Position numbers and translations under genes: made by a program
From: Hippasteria phrygiana
Lineage: Eukaryota > Echinodermata > Asteroidea > Valvatida > Goniasteridae
Direction: 5' to 3'
Assembly (NCBI GenBank): GCA_037893225.1
Contig: JAZGUH010000327.1
Location: forward strand, 1 to 64,000
DNA length: 64,000 bases
Shown here: piece by piece, positions 20,608 to 31,680 of the stretch
Position numbering within the stretch: position 1 is the first letter of the stretch
Layout: the number at the start of each line of letters is the position of its first letter
Notes under the pieces: model-generated
Database searches by the model: none
What the model was told of the DNA's origin: nothing
The model's input: the letters and a program-made list of their open reading frames with translations, nothing else

Positions 20608-20930
20608 CAGTCCTGCTCGCGATTTCGCGAGCAGAACTTGCGAAATAGCCAAGACGTTCTTTGCGATTTGGCCTTGACGTGTGTGTAGCTAGTTTTAGGG
20701 CGCTGTCGGCCGGCCGTGCGCGGTATACAGGTAAGCACTTATCCAGAACCACCAAAATGACATCGTCATGTATTACTGAAAATGCACTGGGCCTTATTGA
20801 ATAGGCACAAGGCCTTATTGAATAGGCACAAGGCGCGATGCGCGCGACGATGTCATTTTGGTGGTTCTGGATAAGTGCTTACCCGCGCGCTATACGTCGC
20901 ACCGCTATACACGTCTTGGAACCAAGACTA
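20608..20930. mobile_element. TAGTC-type MITE copy interrupted by M1
   Basis: Read in reverse relative to the intact copy at 60687-60830: CGTGTGTGTAGCTAG, GGCCGGCCGTGCGCG and CTTGGAACCAAGACTA are shared. The left end is diverged (TTCGCGAGCAGAACTTG). The M1 element at 20730-20883 splits it within GCGCGCTATAC, which is present on both sides with one mismatch. Confidence 0.75.
20730..20883. mobile_element. MITE family M1, copy 2
   Basis: GGTAAGCACTTATCCAGAAC at the left and its exact complement ending at 20883; perfect pairing extends about 38 bp through ACCAAAATGACATCGTC. The centre contains GCCTTATTGAATAGGCACAA partly duplicated. The flanks carry an imperfect duplication of GCGCGCTATAC, matching the uninterrupted sequence at about 60718-60730. 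Confidence 0.9.
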
Positions 20931-21049
20931 GGGGACGCATCCTTGGTGAAAAGATCCACACAGTCGTACACAAAAGGTAATCTCGCTACCATTGTATTTA
21001 GCCAGAACCAGTGGGCACACAAACCATGTAAGTCAAGAGGTCGGCAAAA

Positions 21050-22243
21050 ACACAGACCAAATAAGCAGATGGTTAGAGAATAATAGACTTGTGCTAAATT
21101 TTGATAAAACGAATGTTATGATCATAGGGACAAAGGCAAAATTGAAGAATTCGAGCGAAATTACAGTGTCAGTTAACCAGTGTTTAATTAAACGGGTCAA
21201 GGGTATCAAATGCCTTGGCGTATTAATTGATGAAGAGTTAAAATGGACTGACCATGTCGATCATGTTGTCAAGACGGTACGGACAAAACTTGCAATCTTG
21301 AGACGCGCAAAACCATGTATTCCATTTAATGTACTAAAAACAATGTATAATGCTTTCGTTTTACCACACTTCGACTACTGCTCACAAATATGGTCGGATA
21401 GGTATCAGATGCACAATGATAAATTAATTAAGTTACAGAAGTATGCAGCCCGTTTAATCTTGTCTAAGGGTTTTGACACTCCATCAAGTGAACTTTTTAA
21501 AGAATTAGGATGGTTGCCATTACATGAACGATTTGTTTACTTAAAGGCAGTTTTTATGTTTAAATGTACTCGTGGACTTGCGCCGTCGTATTTAACAAAT
21601 AATGTAACACATCTTTCAGATGCACACGATTACAATACTAGAGGAGCTACTGCTAATAATTTGATTATCCCTAAGTACAAAACGGAGTGCTACAAACACA
21701 GTCCAATCATTAATTGCACCAGAATATGGAATACCCTAAGTACTAAAATTCGTTCGGCGCCATCTCTATCACATTTTAAATCACTTCTGAAGACAAGTCT
21801 TTTAGCTTCTGCCTCTTAATTATTTTATCTTTCGCTGTTTTAATTTCTATTTGTATAAACCCACCCAGTTTTATTTATATAATTCTATTTGTATTATTTT
21901 AACTATTACAAATCGAAACCTTTATATATTTTAGACGGATTTTGAAATTAGTTTTATTAGTTTTATTCGGATTCCCGTATGTATCTATGTGTACTTTGAT
22001 GGTAATTTACCTATTTTATTTTTATATTTTAATTTTTTTTCTTTATATTATTGTTTTAACCTTTCTGTTCGTGTTTTGTTGTTTTACCATTTTATGTCTG
22101 GTGTACATTTTTAATAGTATATTTGAAACTATATTTATGTTATATTTATTTTAATTATATTTCCCAGGGCCCCATGGAAGACCACAAGTTTATGTGAATG
22201 GGTCTCCCTGGTAAAACAAAGATAATAATAATAATAATAATAA
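21050..22243 (+). mobile_element. 5'-truncated non-LTR retrotransposon
   Basis: The open frame ending at 21819 encodes the C-terminal thumb and tail of a LINE reverse transcriptase: TDQISRWLENNRLVLNFDKT, LGVLIDEELKWTDHVD, LPHFDYCSQIW, LQKYAARLIL, LGWLPLHERF and IWNTLSTKIRSAPSLSHFK. The catalytic palm (YADD) is missing through truncation. After the stop at about 21819 is an AT-rich 3' UTR ending GGGTCTCCCTGGTAAAACAA and a (AAT)n tail at about 22222-22243, as in CR1/L2/Daphne-type elements. Copy B of the duplication is the empty site; AAACAC beside both ends is the likely TSD. The frame is intact, so insertion seems recent. Confidence 0.9.
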
Positions 22244-22625
22244 TATCAAACACAATATCAAACGGCTGACTGACATCGGAGATAATGAAATGCTGCAATT
22301 TACGAGGGCGTTAACTTTTGCTTCACTATTTAGAATCATTCGCTTTAAATGTACAAGAACAAGAAGATTAGTACGCAAGAGAAGCAAATTGAAAGGATAA
22401 GAATAAAGGGAGGCGAGGGCTTGGGACTGGAGAAGGGACCCGAGATGAAGTGAGCACGGTACAACAGCTATCGCAGGAATAGTTTAGATGAGCATTTTCA
22501 TTTCATAAAAATCCACACAAAAAGGATTACTTGTTCCGTTCAGAAATTACAAACAAACAAAGAATATAAATAAATCGATACCGGTAATTCGCTATAATAT
22601 AAACTCGGGCTAGCCAATACTATCA

Positions 22626-22782
22626 CTGTTAAAACGCTGTTTAAAAAGTTGTTTAAACAAGTTAAACAACCAGGTTGTTCATGTGCCCTGCTTAAACAAC
22701 TTTATTGGTTGTTTAAGCAGGGAACATGAACAACCCGGGTTGTTTAAAAAGTTTAAACAGCGTTTTAATTAATTAACAGTGT
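22626..22782. mobile_element. Foldback element in duplication copy A
   Basis: CACTGTTAAAACGCTGTTTAAA at the left and TTTAAACAGCGTTTTAATT to AACAGTG at the right, with an inner perfect arm CCCTGCTTAAACAAC / GTTGTTTAAGCAGGG. GTTTAA words fill it. Absent from the matching position in copy B, where GCTAGCC is followed by ACTACATGTACAAC. Confidence 0.8.
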
Positions 22783-22787
22783 ACAAC

Positions 22788-23150
22788 TTTTGCCTTTACA
22801 TTTACAAACATCAAAAAACTAAACTACTGAATTATTACGAAATACCGTACTAAGTAAATAGCAGTCTCCAGTATCACGTGAGATTAGGGCACCTGGTTTG
22901 CCGACAATCATTGGAAATAATCTAGTTCCCCGAACTGATAATTCCCTTTCCCTGACGTCTATAAATAGTTCCGTTGTGTCTAAACTATGGTCAGGCCGGG
23001 AACCGGATTACTAGAACAGATTTTCCCAGCATCTATCACAGAAAACTATAAACAGGTCAGTGTTACAGTATTAGATATCACCGTGCTAAATACTAACCCC
23101 CCAAAACCATCTATTTCTGAAAATTACAGCAAAAGCTGTACCTTTAAAAT
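22788..23150 (+). repeat. Dispersed repeat R1, copy 1
   Basis: Member of a family of about 400-500 bp with seven copies here (22788, 24422, 35422, 38321, 51337, 53713, 54214). Diagnostic stretches are ACGAAATACCGTACTAAGTA, GTCTATAAAT, GGTCAG(G)..AACC(A/G)GA.TACTAGAA, AAACAGGTCAGTGTTAC and CTGAAAATTACAGC. Complete copies end in AAAGGTAGTATACAACATTT and its complement, preceded by TT, so a TTAA-targeting MITE is likely. Confidence 0.8.
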
Positions 23151-24072
23151 TACATGTATATTTAAGTGAATGTTCCACTTAATACGGTAACATAAATTCC
23201 CAATACCCTGTTCTGAAATTCTGCTGTATTACGAGTCCTTTGGCTCTTACGATCCAGAGCTATAATACTATACATGTACTGATATAATACTTTGGCTAAT
23301 CACAGAGGAAGGAAAGAGAGACATGTTATAAATACGACACTTGCATGCAGAAACCTAGAACTAATAGAAAATGCATTTACTTACAATTAAAGATGAACCT
23401 AAATGCTACTATGGAACTCTTCATCTTGCCAGCCGGCTCAGAGCGCCTTATTCCCCGCCTGGTCATTTTCCTAGGACCGCACAAGTTTTTTGAACGCGCA
23501 CCCGACACGACAAACAACTGTAAGCCCCAATGGCCAACCACAATGAGCGTTGTCCACTTTACTGGTAGCAAAGGATTGATTTTCAATTCGTGAAGAGTTT
23601 TGGAAACCATTACATAACTGGATCTCTTGTGTTCCGGCTGACAGCTTTATCTGAATGGAGACTTGTAGGCCTATCATACTGTCAAATGAGAATCTTCCAA
23701 CGGTCTAATTCCATTATACAAGCCTTGTGGTACTTTCATCACCTTCCACCGCCGTGACCCGCATTGCTATTTAGCCAGAACCGGGCCAAAACGCCCGTGC
23801 GCACAAACCATGGAAGTCAGGAGGTCGGCAAAAACACATATCAAACGGCTGACTGACATCGGGAGAAGGGACCTGAGATGAAGTGAGCACGGTACAACAG
23901 CCAGGATAAATCGCAGGAAACATCCAATAGTTTAGATGACCATTTCATTTCATAACCGCGCCGGCCGCCGCTCTTTCTTAAACAAAAAAGGATTAGGCCT
24001 ACGAGTTCCGTTCAGAAATTACAAACAAACAAAGAATACAAAATAATCGATACCGGTATTAAGTCACTATAA

Positions 24073-24382
24073 AGGGCCGGTCACACTGGTCACGATGACG
24101 AAAACGATGCGAATATTAACGCTCTCTATTTGTGGGTGGGACGTGCGCGCGCGTATTACATGCGTGAGAATTCCACCAATCAATGGCGTTCATTCTCATC
24201 GTTTTCGTTATCGTGGCCAGTGTGACTGGGTAAGCACTTATCCAGAACCACCAAAATGACATCGTCATGTATTACTAAAAATGCACTAGGTCTTATTAAA
24301 TATTGAATAGGCACAAGGCGCGATGCGCGCGACGATGTCATTTTGGTGGTTCTGGATAAGTGCTTACCGTGTGACTGGCCCT
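24073..24382. mobile_element. MITE with AGGGCCGGTCACACTGG ends
   Basis: Left AGGGCCGGTCACACTGG with CACGATGACGAAAACGATG; right CATCGTTTTCGTTATCGTGG and GTGTGACTGGCCCT. The right terminus is split by an M1 insertion at 24229-24368. Without it the element is about 161 bp. Absent from duplication copy A (CTATAATATAAACTCGGG). Confidence 0.87.
24229..24368. mobile_element. MITE family M1, copy 3, nested in another MITE
   Basis: GGTAAGCACTTATCCAGAAC to its complement, ending GCTTACC. The exact 9-bp TSD GTGTGACTG lies at 24220-24228 and 24369-24377, taken from the terminal repeat of the host MITE. 140 bp, no coding content. Confidence 0.95.
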
Positions 24383-24421
24383 CAACTCGGGCTAGCCTAC
24401 TACATGTACAACGTTTGCATT

Positions 24422-24846
24422 AAAGGTAGTATACAACATTTACAAACATCAAAAAACAAAACTAGTGGATTATTACGAAATACCGTACTAAGTAAATAGC
24501 AGTCTCCAGCATCATGTGAAATCATGGCACCTGGTTTGCTGTCGTTTTCAAGAAAAGTGGAAATTTATATCGTTTTCCAACGATTGTCGGCCGACAATCA
24601 TTGGAAACAGTCTAGTTACCCGAACTAATAATTCCCTGACGTCTATAAATTGCTCCGTTGTGTCTAAACTATGGTCAGGCCGGGAACCGGATTACTGGAA
24701 CAGAATTCTTTTTTTCTGTTTTCCCAACATCTATCCACACAAAACTATAAACAGGTCAGTGTTACAGTATTAGATAGCATTGTGCTAAATACTAACCCCC
24801 AAAACCATCTATTTCTGAAAATTACAGCAAAAGCTGTACCTTTAAA
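24422..24846 (+). repeat. Dispersed repeat R1, copy 2
   Basis: Begins ATTAAAGGTAGTATACAACA, the conserved R1 end, and runs through ACGAAATACCGTACTAAGTA to AGCAAAAGCTGTACCTTTAA. It carries GTCGGCCGACAATCATTGGA, which copy 1 holds in shortened form. It is part of the segmental duplication. Confidence 0.82.
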
Positions 24847-25073
24847 ATTACATGTATTACTGAATGTATAGCTAATACTATACATGTACATGTAGGAGAA
24901 TGAGACGCAAGCGACTCGACGTGTCTCCCAAACGCTCTGCGAATTTTTGAGAAATGTACCACAATTTCTCGTCCTTTTTATCGGTTTCGTCAACAAGACA
25001 GTAAGTGTTGACATTTGAACAGTTCAAGGAATAACTGTTATTTGCAAAATTCAACCAAGAAAATACTATATTT

Positions 25074-26171
25074 TTGCGAAGAAGAATGATGGCAGTAGCA
25101 ACCTATGCCAGCGTTACAAAAACCGGGGGCGCCACTCCCGACATAACGAGGCCACTCTTCTTTCAGCAGAAGTCATTGCTAGGCCTACATGCAGAAGATA
25201 CAAAACTGACAACATACGAAATATGTATTGCAGCCGAAGTAATTTCAGGCCACAACACAGTGCAAGGGGCTCAACTTGTGCGAAGCTTATGGCGCCTGTA
25301 TCCGAGCAATATGGAAGCCCGGGCGGTACTTCTATCCAGTGGGATAACCCTACGTAGTCAACACATCAATCTACTCAACAATAATCCATTCCTAGCGGGT
25401 GATGGTGAATCTACAAAAGTTATAATCTCTGACCTTCCCCTGTCTGCTTCCAATGAGGACATAGTACCGGAGCTAAGAAAGTGTGGAGCTAAATTGCTAT
25501 GCGACATCAAAATGGAATGCGCCAGAGATAGTCACGGTAAGCGTACCCGCTTCAAGACGGGTAAGCGTTTCGCTTACATGACTATTCCGGCCAAACCCCT
25601 CCCAAAAAGAGTAAAAATCGGAGGTTTCAACGCAACAATCTACCACAAAGAACAAAAAATTTAAGAATAAGAAGACCAAACGAAAGACCATATGTGTCTT
25701 AACTGTTTACAGCTTGGCCATTACGGAGGAAATCGTACAAATCCCCCAAATGCTGTCAGTGTCATCAGCTCGGACATACATGTAAGGAGGGTGACCCCTG
25801 CTGCCCAAGCTTCGTCGAAGTCCGAAGACACCAAGATCACCGTGCTGACAGAGCCTATAACCTTGATGACTGCAACTCCAAAAGCTTCTCTTTCAGAAGG
25901 ACAATCAAACCAATCATCCCCTGTCACAGACGACAGCTCACCAGACAATGCTGTAACGACTCCAAACACTGCGGACGCCATTCGTGTAATAGAATCTGCG
26001 TTCAAGAGTCACATTCAGCAAAATCCAGTCACCACACCTACCACCAGCATCAGTACTGGTACCTCGAAGAGACCACGTCCAAGCCCCCAACACCAGAAGA
26101 CCCACGGAGCGGAGCCGGAGGAGCAACCCGTTAATCGAAACGAAGCAAGCGACGGAAGCAATTTCGATTAA
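25074..26171 (+). pseudogene. ORF1 of the Tx1-like retrotransposon, broken
   Basis: Two frames, 25074-25664 and 25692-26171, were once continuous. The first has an RRM-like core (KVIISDLPLSASNEDI, GKRFAYMTIPAKPLPKRV). Next comes a zinc knuckle CLNCLQLGHYGGN whose last cysteine codon is now Arg, then a second knuckle (KCCQCHQLGHTCKEG) readable only in another frame. The tail is Ser/Thr/Pro-rich. In this family ORF1 binds element RNA as a chaperone. Confidence 0.78.
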
Positions 26172-26189
26172 AATAACTTTAAGCAACAC

Positions 26190-28858
26190 TAAACGAGGAC
26201 TAGGGTATTGGAAGTTTAACAGCTCCCTTATCAAGGATAAAACCTTTACTGATACAATGAAATCCTATTTAAAAGAGACATCAATTAAACTAAGAAATGA
26301 GTATGAGGACGAAAGACTTCGATGGGAAATATGCAAAACTGATATTGAAGATTTCGTCATTCGTTACTGAAAACAGAAAAAGAGAATAGAGAATAATATC
26401 AAACGCATTATATCCGAAAAGATAATCAATCTCAATCACTCTAAACACTAATCGAGAAACTGAAGAGATACATCACCTCCAAAACACATTAGAAAAAAAT
26501 ATATGATAAAGAAATCGAGGGACAGAAGATTCGATCTCGTGAAAAATGGTTTGAGGATGGTGAAAAAAATAGTAAATATTTTTAGGTTTAGAAAAGCATA
26601 ATGCAGTAAGAAAAAACATCACACTTTTAAGAAATGAAAAAGATTTCATTGTAAAAGAAAACAGATTTTATAAAGAATTGTATACTTCCAATTCCGTTGA
26701 TTTAGATCATGTGAAAAACTATCTAGATGATACACAGTTTGACTAAGTTTTAAACAATGAACAAAAAGAGGATTGTGAAGGATCATTCACTGAAGTAGAG
26801 TACGAACGAGCTTTGACAGGTCTAAAAGCAAACAAAAGTCCAGGAATAGACGGATTAACGGTAGAATGTTACAAAACCTTCTGATGGGTTGATATTAAAA
26901 GTATTTACGTTGAGTCAATGAATAAAAGTTATAAAGAAGGTGAGCTTTCGATTTCGCAACGACGTGCAGTAATATCACTTCTTTACAAAAATGGTGACCG
27001 AACCCATTTAAAAAACTGGCGACCAATTAGTCTTTTAAATATCGACTACAAAATAGCAGCAAAAGCATTAGCAAACCGTCTTTCTAACGTCGTAGGACAT
27101 ATTATCCAAGAAGATCAATCTGCATTAAAGAACGAAACATTGGGCACAACATAAGACTAATTAATGATGCGATCCATTTCTCACACAAAAAGTAACAAAA
27201 ATATTGCCATCCTTTTTTAGATTATGAAAAAGCCTTCGACAGAGGAACACTTAGAAAGTTAAATTTTGGACAAGGCGTTATTCAATGGATAAAAACAATG
27301 TATACTAATATTCAAAGCACAATCATTAACAATGGTTATATGTCTGAATTGTTTTACTTTAGAACGTGGTCTCAGACAAGGATGCCCGCTCTCAGCTCTA
27401 CTATTTTTACTTGTTGGTGAGGTATTCGCTAATAGAATAAGATCTAGTAAAGATATTAATGGAATTGAATTAACAGATACGGCAAATCTGCGTATCTCTA
27501 TGTATATGTACGCAGATGATACCACAATTTTTCTATCAGACGCGAAGTCAGTAGGAAAGACCATTACCACTAAACTTCGGACAACTAGCAGGACCGAAAC
27601 TTAACCTCCAAAAGGGCTTATTATTGGTAACTTGAATCTCGACCAATACATACTTGATTTAATAAACTGGCAGCATGAGCCAATTAAAACACTTGGGGTT
27701 TACTTTGGAAGAAACATGACAGAGTGTTACGAATTTATCTGGGATGAAAAAATAAGAAATTGTACAGCATTGATAAATCAGTGGAAAAGAAGAAACTGAA
27801 CTCTTCCAGGAAAAGTAACCATTCTAAATAGTCCAGCAATGCCCATATTTACATTTGTAGCTTCTGTTATCCCTACACCACAAAAGTATATTACAAAGAT
27901 TAATAATGTAGTTTTCCCATGTATTTGGAAAGGCAAAATAGATAAAATTGCACGGAAAACTATTATTCGAAAGCTGAATGAAGGTGGTCTCAACCTTATT
28001 GACATGGAAACCCGTAATATAGCTCTGAAGTGCAATTGGATTATTAAATTATTAAACAACTCTAGCGGTAAATGGAAAGTACTTTGCGATTATTTCCTTA
28101 ATTCATGTAGTCCTAACTTTACAGTTCTTAACATGAATTTTTTTAAATCAAAAGGCTATTCAAATATTATACAAAATCTACCACAATTTTATAAGGAACT
28201 GATATTGTGTTGGCATGAACTACATTCACAACAAGATGTATCAAAACAATTTAACCCCATAGAAATAGAATCACAAATAATTTGGGGCAATAAATCTATA
28301 AAATATAACGATAAAATATTGTACTTCAGTAATTGGATCAAATCCAACATTATTTATATCAATGACCTTCTGAATGAGAAAGGAGAATTATCTATAGAGT
28401 ACATCAAAGCAACGTTAATTAAGAAACAGAATAGGTTAGCTGAAATGTACACACTAAAGAAAGCTATACCTAAAGAATGGTTATCAGTCACACTAAACAA
28501 TAACGACAAGATTCATGTTGACAGAAACGTACATGTTAATCCAAGTTTAGGAAATTTAGAGAACATTACAACTAAAAAGATTTATAATACTTTGATTGAT
28601 GGAAGAACCAAAACTCCACGGGCTGAATTACGTTGGGAAGAAATATTAGACAAATTAATTAATTGGAGTACAGCATGGAAAAATAAAATAGTTGAGATAA
28701 AGGAAGTTAAATTTAAAAACTTCAACTATACATTTATGCACCGCATAATAGCAACCAAAAATGTATTGTTTAGGTGGAAAATAGAAAACAGTCCAACGAT
28801 GATTATAACCACGCTTTCTTATATTGTGTACACACAATTGAATTCTGGAACAAATTGA
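26190..28858 (+). pseudogene. ORF2 remnant (reverse transcriptase) of the Tx1-like element
   Basis: In changing frames: TKRGLGYWKFNSSLIKDKTF, REKWFEDGEKNSKYF, LKANKSPGIDGLTVECYK, LKNWRPISLLNIDYKIAAKA, DYEKAFD, LRQGCPLSALLFLLVGEVFA and the catalytic YADDTTIF. An open frame of 339 residues (27839-28858) covers the C-terminal region with FPCIWKGK and RNIALKCNWIIKLL. The order matches the RT half of Tx1/L1 ORF2. At least five frame breaks or stops lie before 27840. Confidence 0.85.
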
Positions 28859-28982
28859 GGCAGTATTTTCAATTAAAAACAAAACAATGTTTCAATATAC
28901 CAACATTGTTACACTTAGTAACAGGTTTTGATCTTCAATATGAAGTAAATCTGATCATTACGATATGCACTCTGTAATTATA

Positions 28983-29158
28983 CAGTCGAACACCTTTATA
29001 ACAAGGTCCTTGGGACTTTACAATTTACCTTGTTATAACAGGTACCTTGTATTATCAGTAATGGAAAACAAAACAAAACAAAGACTAAGGAGCTATTTTT
29101 TTCCTTGTTATAAGCAGTATGTTGTATTAACAGTGCTCTTATTATCAGGGTTCGACTG
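28983..29158. mobile_element. pogo/Tigger-type MITE, TA-flanked
   Basis: CAGTCGAACACCTTTATAAC at the left and ATTATCAGGGTTCGACTG at the right, with TA on both sides (28981-28982, 29159-29160). CAGTCGAAC ends are typical of pogo/Tigger elements. Inner TTGTTATAA words are repeated. No transposase. Confidence 0.82.
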
Positions 29159-29160
29159 TA

Positions 29161-29770
29161 CATCAAGTAAATATTTCATAATAATTAGGTAGTTTGGTTT
29201 TTTGATGTTTTCAAATGTTGTGTAAGGACTCTCATTAGCTTTTCGTACGCATTAGAAATAGAATACTATGGCTCTTCATCTTGATAAAATCACCCAGTTT
29301 GACATTATGGTGAATATGGACATCATCTGGGTATAAACACTGAAAATTGCAGTTGATTTCTATTGTGGAAGATTTAAGGGTCTATAGCTGTGGCGACTTC
29401 AAACTTATTTTTGCTAGGTCTTTTTTAACCGAAACTCCGGGGTTCGGAATGTTTCTCTAGACTGTGAGGGTGACTGTGGGTCTAGGTCTTTGCTGGTTGT
29501 AAATACGTGAAATACACTTTTGAAAAAATAAACCAATGCCGGTATTTCAATACCCGGCACCAGAGCCTGGTTTAGAGAGAGTTGGGACAACTTCAGACTT
29601 TGGCACAAACATGGCTGTTCATTATGTGTACAGTGGGTGTGCAGCTACAAATTGTCCGTAAACACTGATACACAATCCGCCATGTTTGGTCCAACTTGTA
29701 GGACCCCCCTCATGTCACAACTTTCTTTGTATGGAGGAATTTCACATTAGCCCCGTCTGCGCAATTGTAC
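29161..29770. other. Intergenic, no gene recognised
   Basis: Unremarkable AT-rich sequence. CTTCAGACTTTGGCAC occurs here (about 29590) and again near 31150, a short dispersed repeat. No exon supported. Confidence 0.45.
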
Positions 29771-29960
29771 TTCCGGGTTGAAAGCGAGGATGTCAACGCA
29801 AAACAAAAACAGTGCTATTCAACAAATTCATTCATGCATAAACGATTCACGCCATAAATGGCAGCGCAGCGCACGTTTAGCATGCACAGTCAGCTGTTTA
29901 CTAATTAGCACCGAGAGCCTCTTTTACAAACCCGGAAGTGCGCAGATCGGTGCTATTTTC
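29771..29960 (-). repeat. Dispersed repeat R3, inverted relative to 54985-55215
   Basis: Shares GGTTGAAAGCGAGG, CAACAAATTCATTCATGCAT, CGCCATAAATGGCAG and GTTTAGCATGC with the reverse complement of 54985-55215, where the second copy lies in an SRP72 intron. No coding content. Confidence 0.7.
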
Positions 29961-30202
29961 GTCAATTTGGAATTCGTCTATAAATGGTTCTGCTCGGTAT
30001 AGGCTTACAGTGATTGCGCCCTCTGCGATATCATGAGTGATATTGGGGTGGGAAACCAATTTCTGGCATAGATCTTAAAGTGGGCCATTATCCCGTGTTT
30101 CTGCTAATAATCACAAACTATCACTGATTATACCGACTTGAATCGAGACTACTGTGAACATGGAGAGAGTATAGTTTTCGCGATGTCCGTCATGCGAGAA
30201 GC

Positions 30203-30401
30203 CAGGGGCGGATCTAGGTTTTAACCAAGGGGGGGGGGGGGGGGGGGGGGGGGTTACCTGAGGTGATTGGCCTAAACACCCCAGCGTGCCGAATTTTCGA
30301 AACCCGACACTGGTTATTTTTTATTTTTTTCTCAGCCCAAGGGGGGGGGGGGGGGGGTTTAAACCCCCAAACCCCCCCCCCCCCCCGTAGATCCGCCACT
30401 G
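30203..30401. mobile_element. hAT-like MITE with long G/C runs
   Basis: CAGGGGCGGATCTAGG at the left and TAGATCCGCCACTG at the right. GAAGC directly abuts both ends, a partial target duplication. The interior carries a G-run of about 25 (30230-30254) and further G and C runs at about 30342-30386. The same end type is intact at 31579-31672. Confidence 0.82.
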
Positions 30402-31318
30402 GAAGCGCATATTCTGAAATGGTGCATATAGCTAATGCCACAATCTAACGATCTTTTCTGTCTTGATTGAAGTTATCCTGTACTTGTTGGCTTTACATCC
30501 AAATAAAGTTTGCCACCGGCTTACTCTTCTGTAATCGAATTTGTAAGTGAATCTTTCCCATGTTCTCCATATTTTGCTTCCCCGTCCCTGATATCAAAGG
30601 GGGGAGGTGAGTTGATCTCACCGACGATCTCACCCCGTTTGGGTCTATAGGTCTGAAAATTGGGACATTTCCTTTGGTGTTTGTTGAAGATTTATCCTCT
30701 ATTTAGATCTGGACCCAGGAAAACCGTAAGGGGTGGTAGGGCTGGCAACCTAAAATGTGGCCGACCCCACCTCCTTTGTTGCAGCCCTTTACCTAGAGTG
30801 GCGTTTAGCCTTCTATTGGACGACTTCCATAAACACATTTTTAAGATGTACAAAAAACCCACACATTTTAGTGTAAAGAAAAGCCCAACAGCCCATATCA
30901 CACGACCTTGCTGCACCGAAACAGCTTCCCGCCTGTTCAGTTGATGACAACATATTGCAAAGCAGCGTGTACGGTTGCTATAGATACCACATCCGGTTCC
31001 CATGGTACTCCAGTGGGTTAATACCTCCTAAGACCTTCAGGTCGCTGTTTTCCATAGCACCTCCTCTTTCAAAAGAGGTCATTCTAGGATTGTTTATCCA
31101 CTCTGAACCCTTCTAGAAAACTGGAGGGTTTATATCAAGAGTACCGGTACTTCAGACTTTGGCACTTAAAGTTCCCTGGCAGACTTCATAAACAGGTAAA
31201 ATAGTCAGCCTAGCCTGTTAGAGGAAGAGTCATTTCTAAAATGAAGTGCATGGGGATGTTACAATTTTTAATTTGTTTTACAATTTTGTTTTACAATTTT
31301 GATTTTTTAAAGGTGCAA
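30402..31318. other. Intergenic, no gene recognised
   Basis: No supported exon. Contains a near-palindromic stretch GGTGAGTTGATCTCACCGAC (about 30605-30630). Open frames on both strands at 30660-31003 lack recognisable peptides and splice context. Confidence 0.45.
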
Positions 31319-31320
31319 TA

Positions 31321-31535
31321 CACTGCAAAAACTGTTTAGCAATTAGACACTTTTCTAAACTCTTTCTTGCTGTCAAAACATGTTTAAATACTAAACATGT
31401 TTAGAGTATTAACGGATAGTGTTTAGCCATTGAACATTGGTGTTTAGGAATTGGACACGTAATGTTTAGCTTCTAAACATGTTTACAAACTGATAGCAAG
31501 ATTGTTTTTAATTGCTAAACACAGTTTTTAGAGTG
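31321..31535. mobile_element. TA-flanked MITE with GTTTAG words
   Basis: CACTGCAAAAACTGTTTAGC at the left and TTGCTAAACACAGTTTTTAG to AGTG at the right, with TA on both sides (31319-31320, 31536-31537). Inside, GTTTAG/CTAAAC words recur every 10-25 bp. No coding content. Confidence 0.8.
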
Positions 31536-31578
31536 TACTTCCTTCAAGTGGGGGCGCCATACAAAATGCACGTATGCA

Positions 31579-31672
31579 CAAGGGCGGATCCAGGGGGGGG
31601 GGGGGCCACAAAACTCGGCCCAAATATTGTTTGCCCCCCCCAAAAAAAAAATGTGTTCTGGATCCGCCCTTG
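31579..31672. mobile_element. 94-bp hAT-like MITE with exact 8-bp TSD
   Basis: CAAGGGCGGATCCAGG at the left and CTGGATCCGCCCTTG at the right, flanked by CGTATGCA at 31571-31578 and 31673-31680. The interior is G-run, short unique part, C-run, A-run. The 8-bp duplication is the hAT hallmark. Confidence 0.95.
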
Positions 31673-31680
31673 CGTATGCA

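Larger units (their letters stand above)
20975..23165 (+). repeat. Segmental duplication, copy A (broken by a LINE)
   Basis: The segments 20975-21050 and 22243-23165 together match copy B (23768-24868). Shared runs include ATTTAGCCAGAACC, GGTCGGCAAAAACAC, ATCAAACGGCTGACTGACAT, TTCCGTTCAGAAATTACAAA and AACTCGGGCTAGCC. The LINE at 21050-22243 and the foldback at 22626-22782 are unique to this copy. Confidence 0.85.
23768..24868 (+). repeat. Segmental duplication, copy B
   Basis: Matches copy A (20975-23165) but lacks the LINE and the foldback. It carries a MITE (24073-24382) that copy A lacks. Copy A therefore preserves the empty site for that MITE, and copy B the empty sites for the other two. 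Confidence 0.85.
24890..28978 (+). mobile_element. Decayed Tx1/L1-type non-LTR retrotransposon
   Basis: ORF1 (RRM-like plus zinc knuckles) at 25074-26171 is followed within about 30 bp by the post-endonuclease part of ORF2, then the reverse transcriptase and C-terminal region to about 28970. The order and motifs fit Tx1-like L1 elements. The endonuclease domain expected at the start of ORF2 is not seen. Several frameshifts and stops make the element inactive. The exact ends and TSD were not found; the 3' end abuts a pogo-type MITE at 28983. Confidence 0.82.

Noticed and set aside
30214..30448. Frames full of Gly or Pro at 30.2-30.4 kb and 32.3-32.9 kb
   Set aside because: Produced by G/C runs inside hAT-like MITEs and other repeats.
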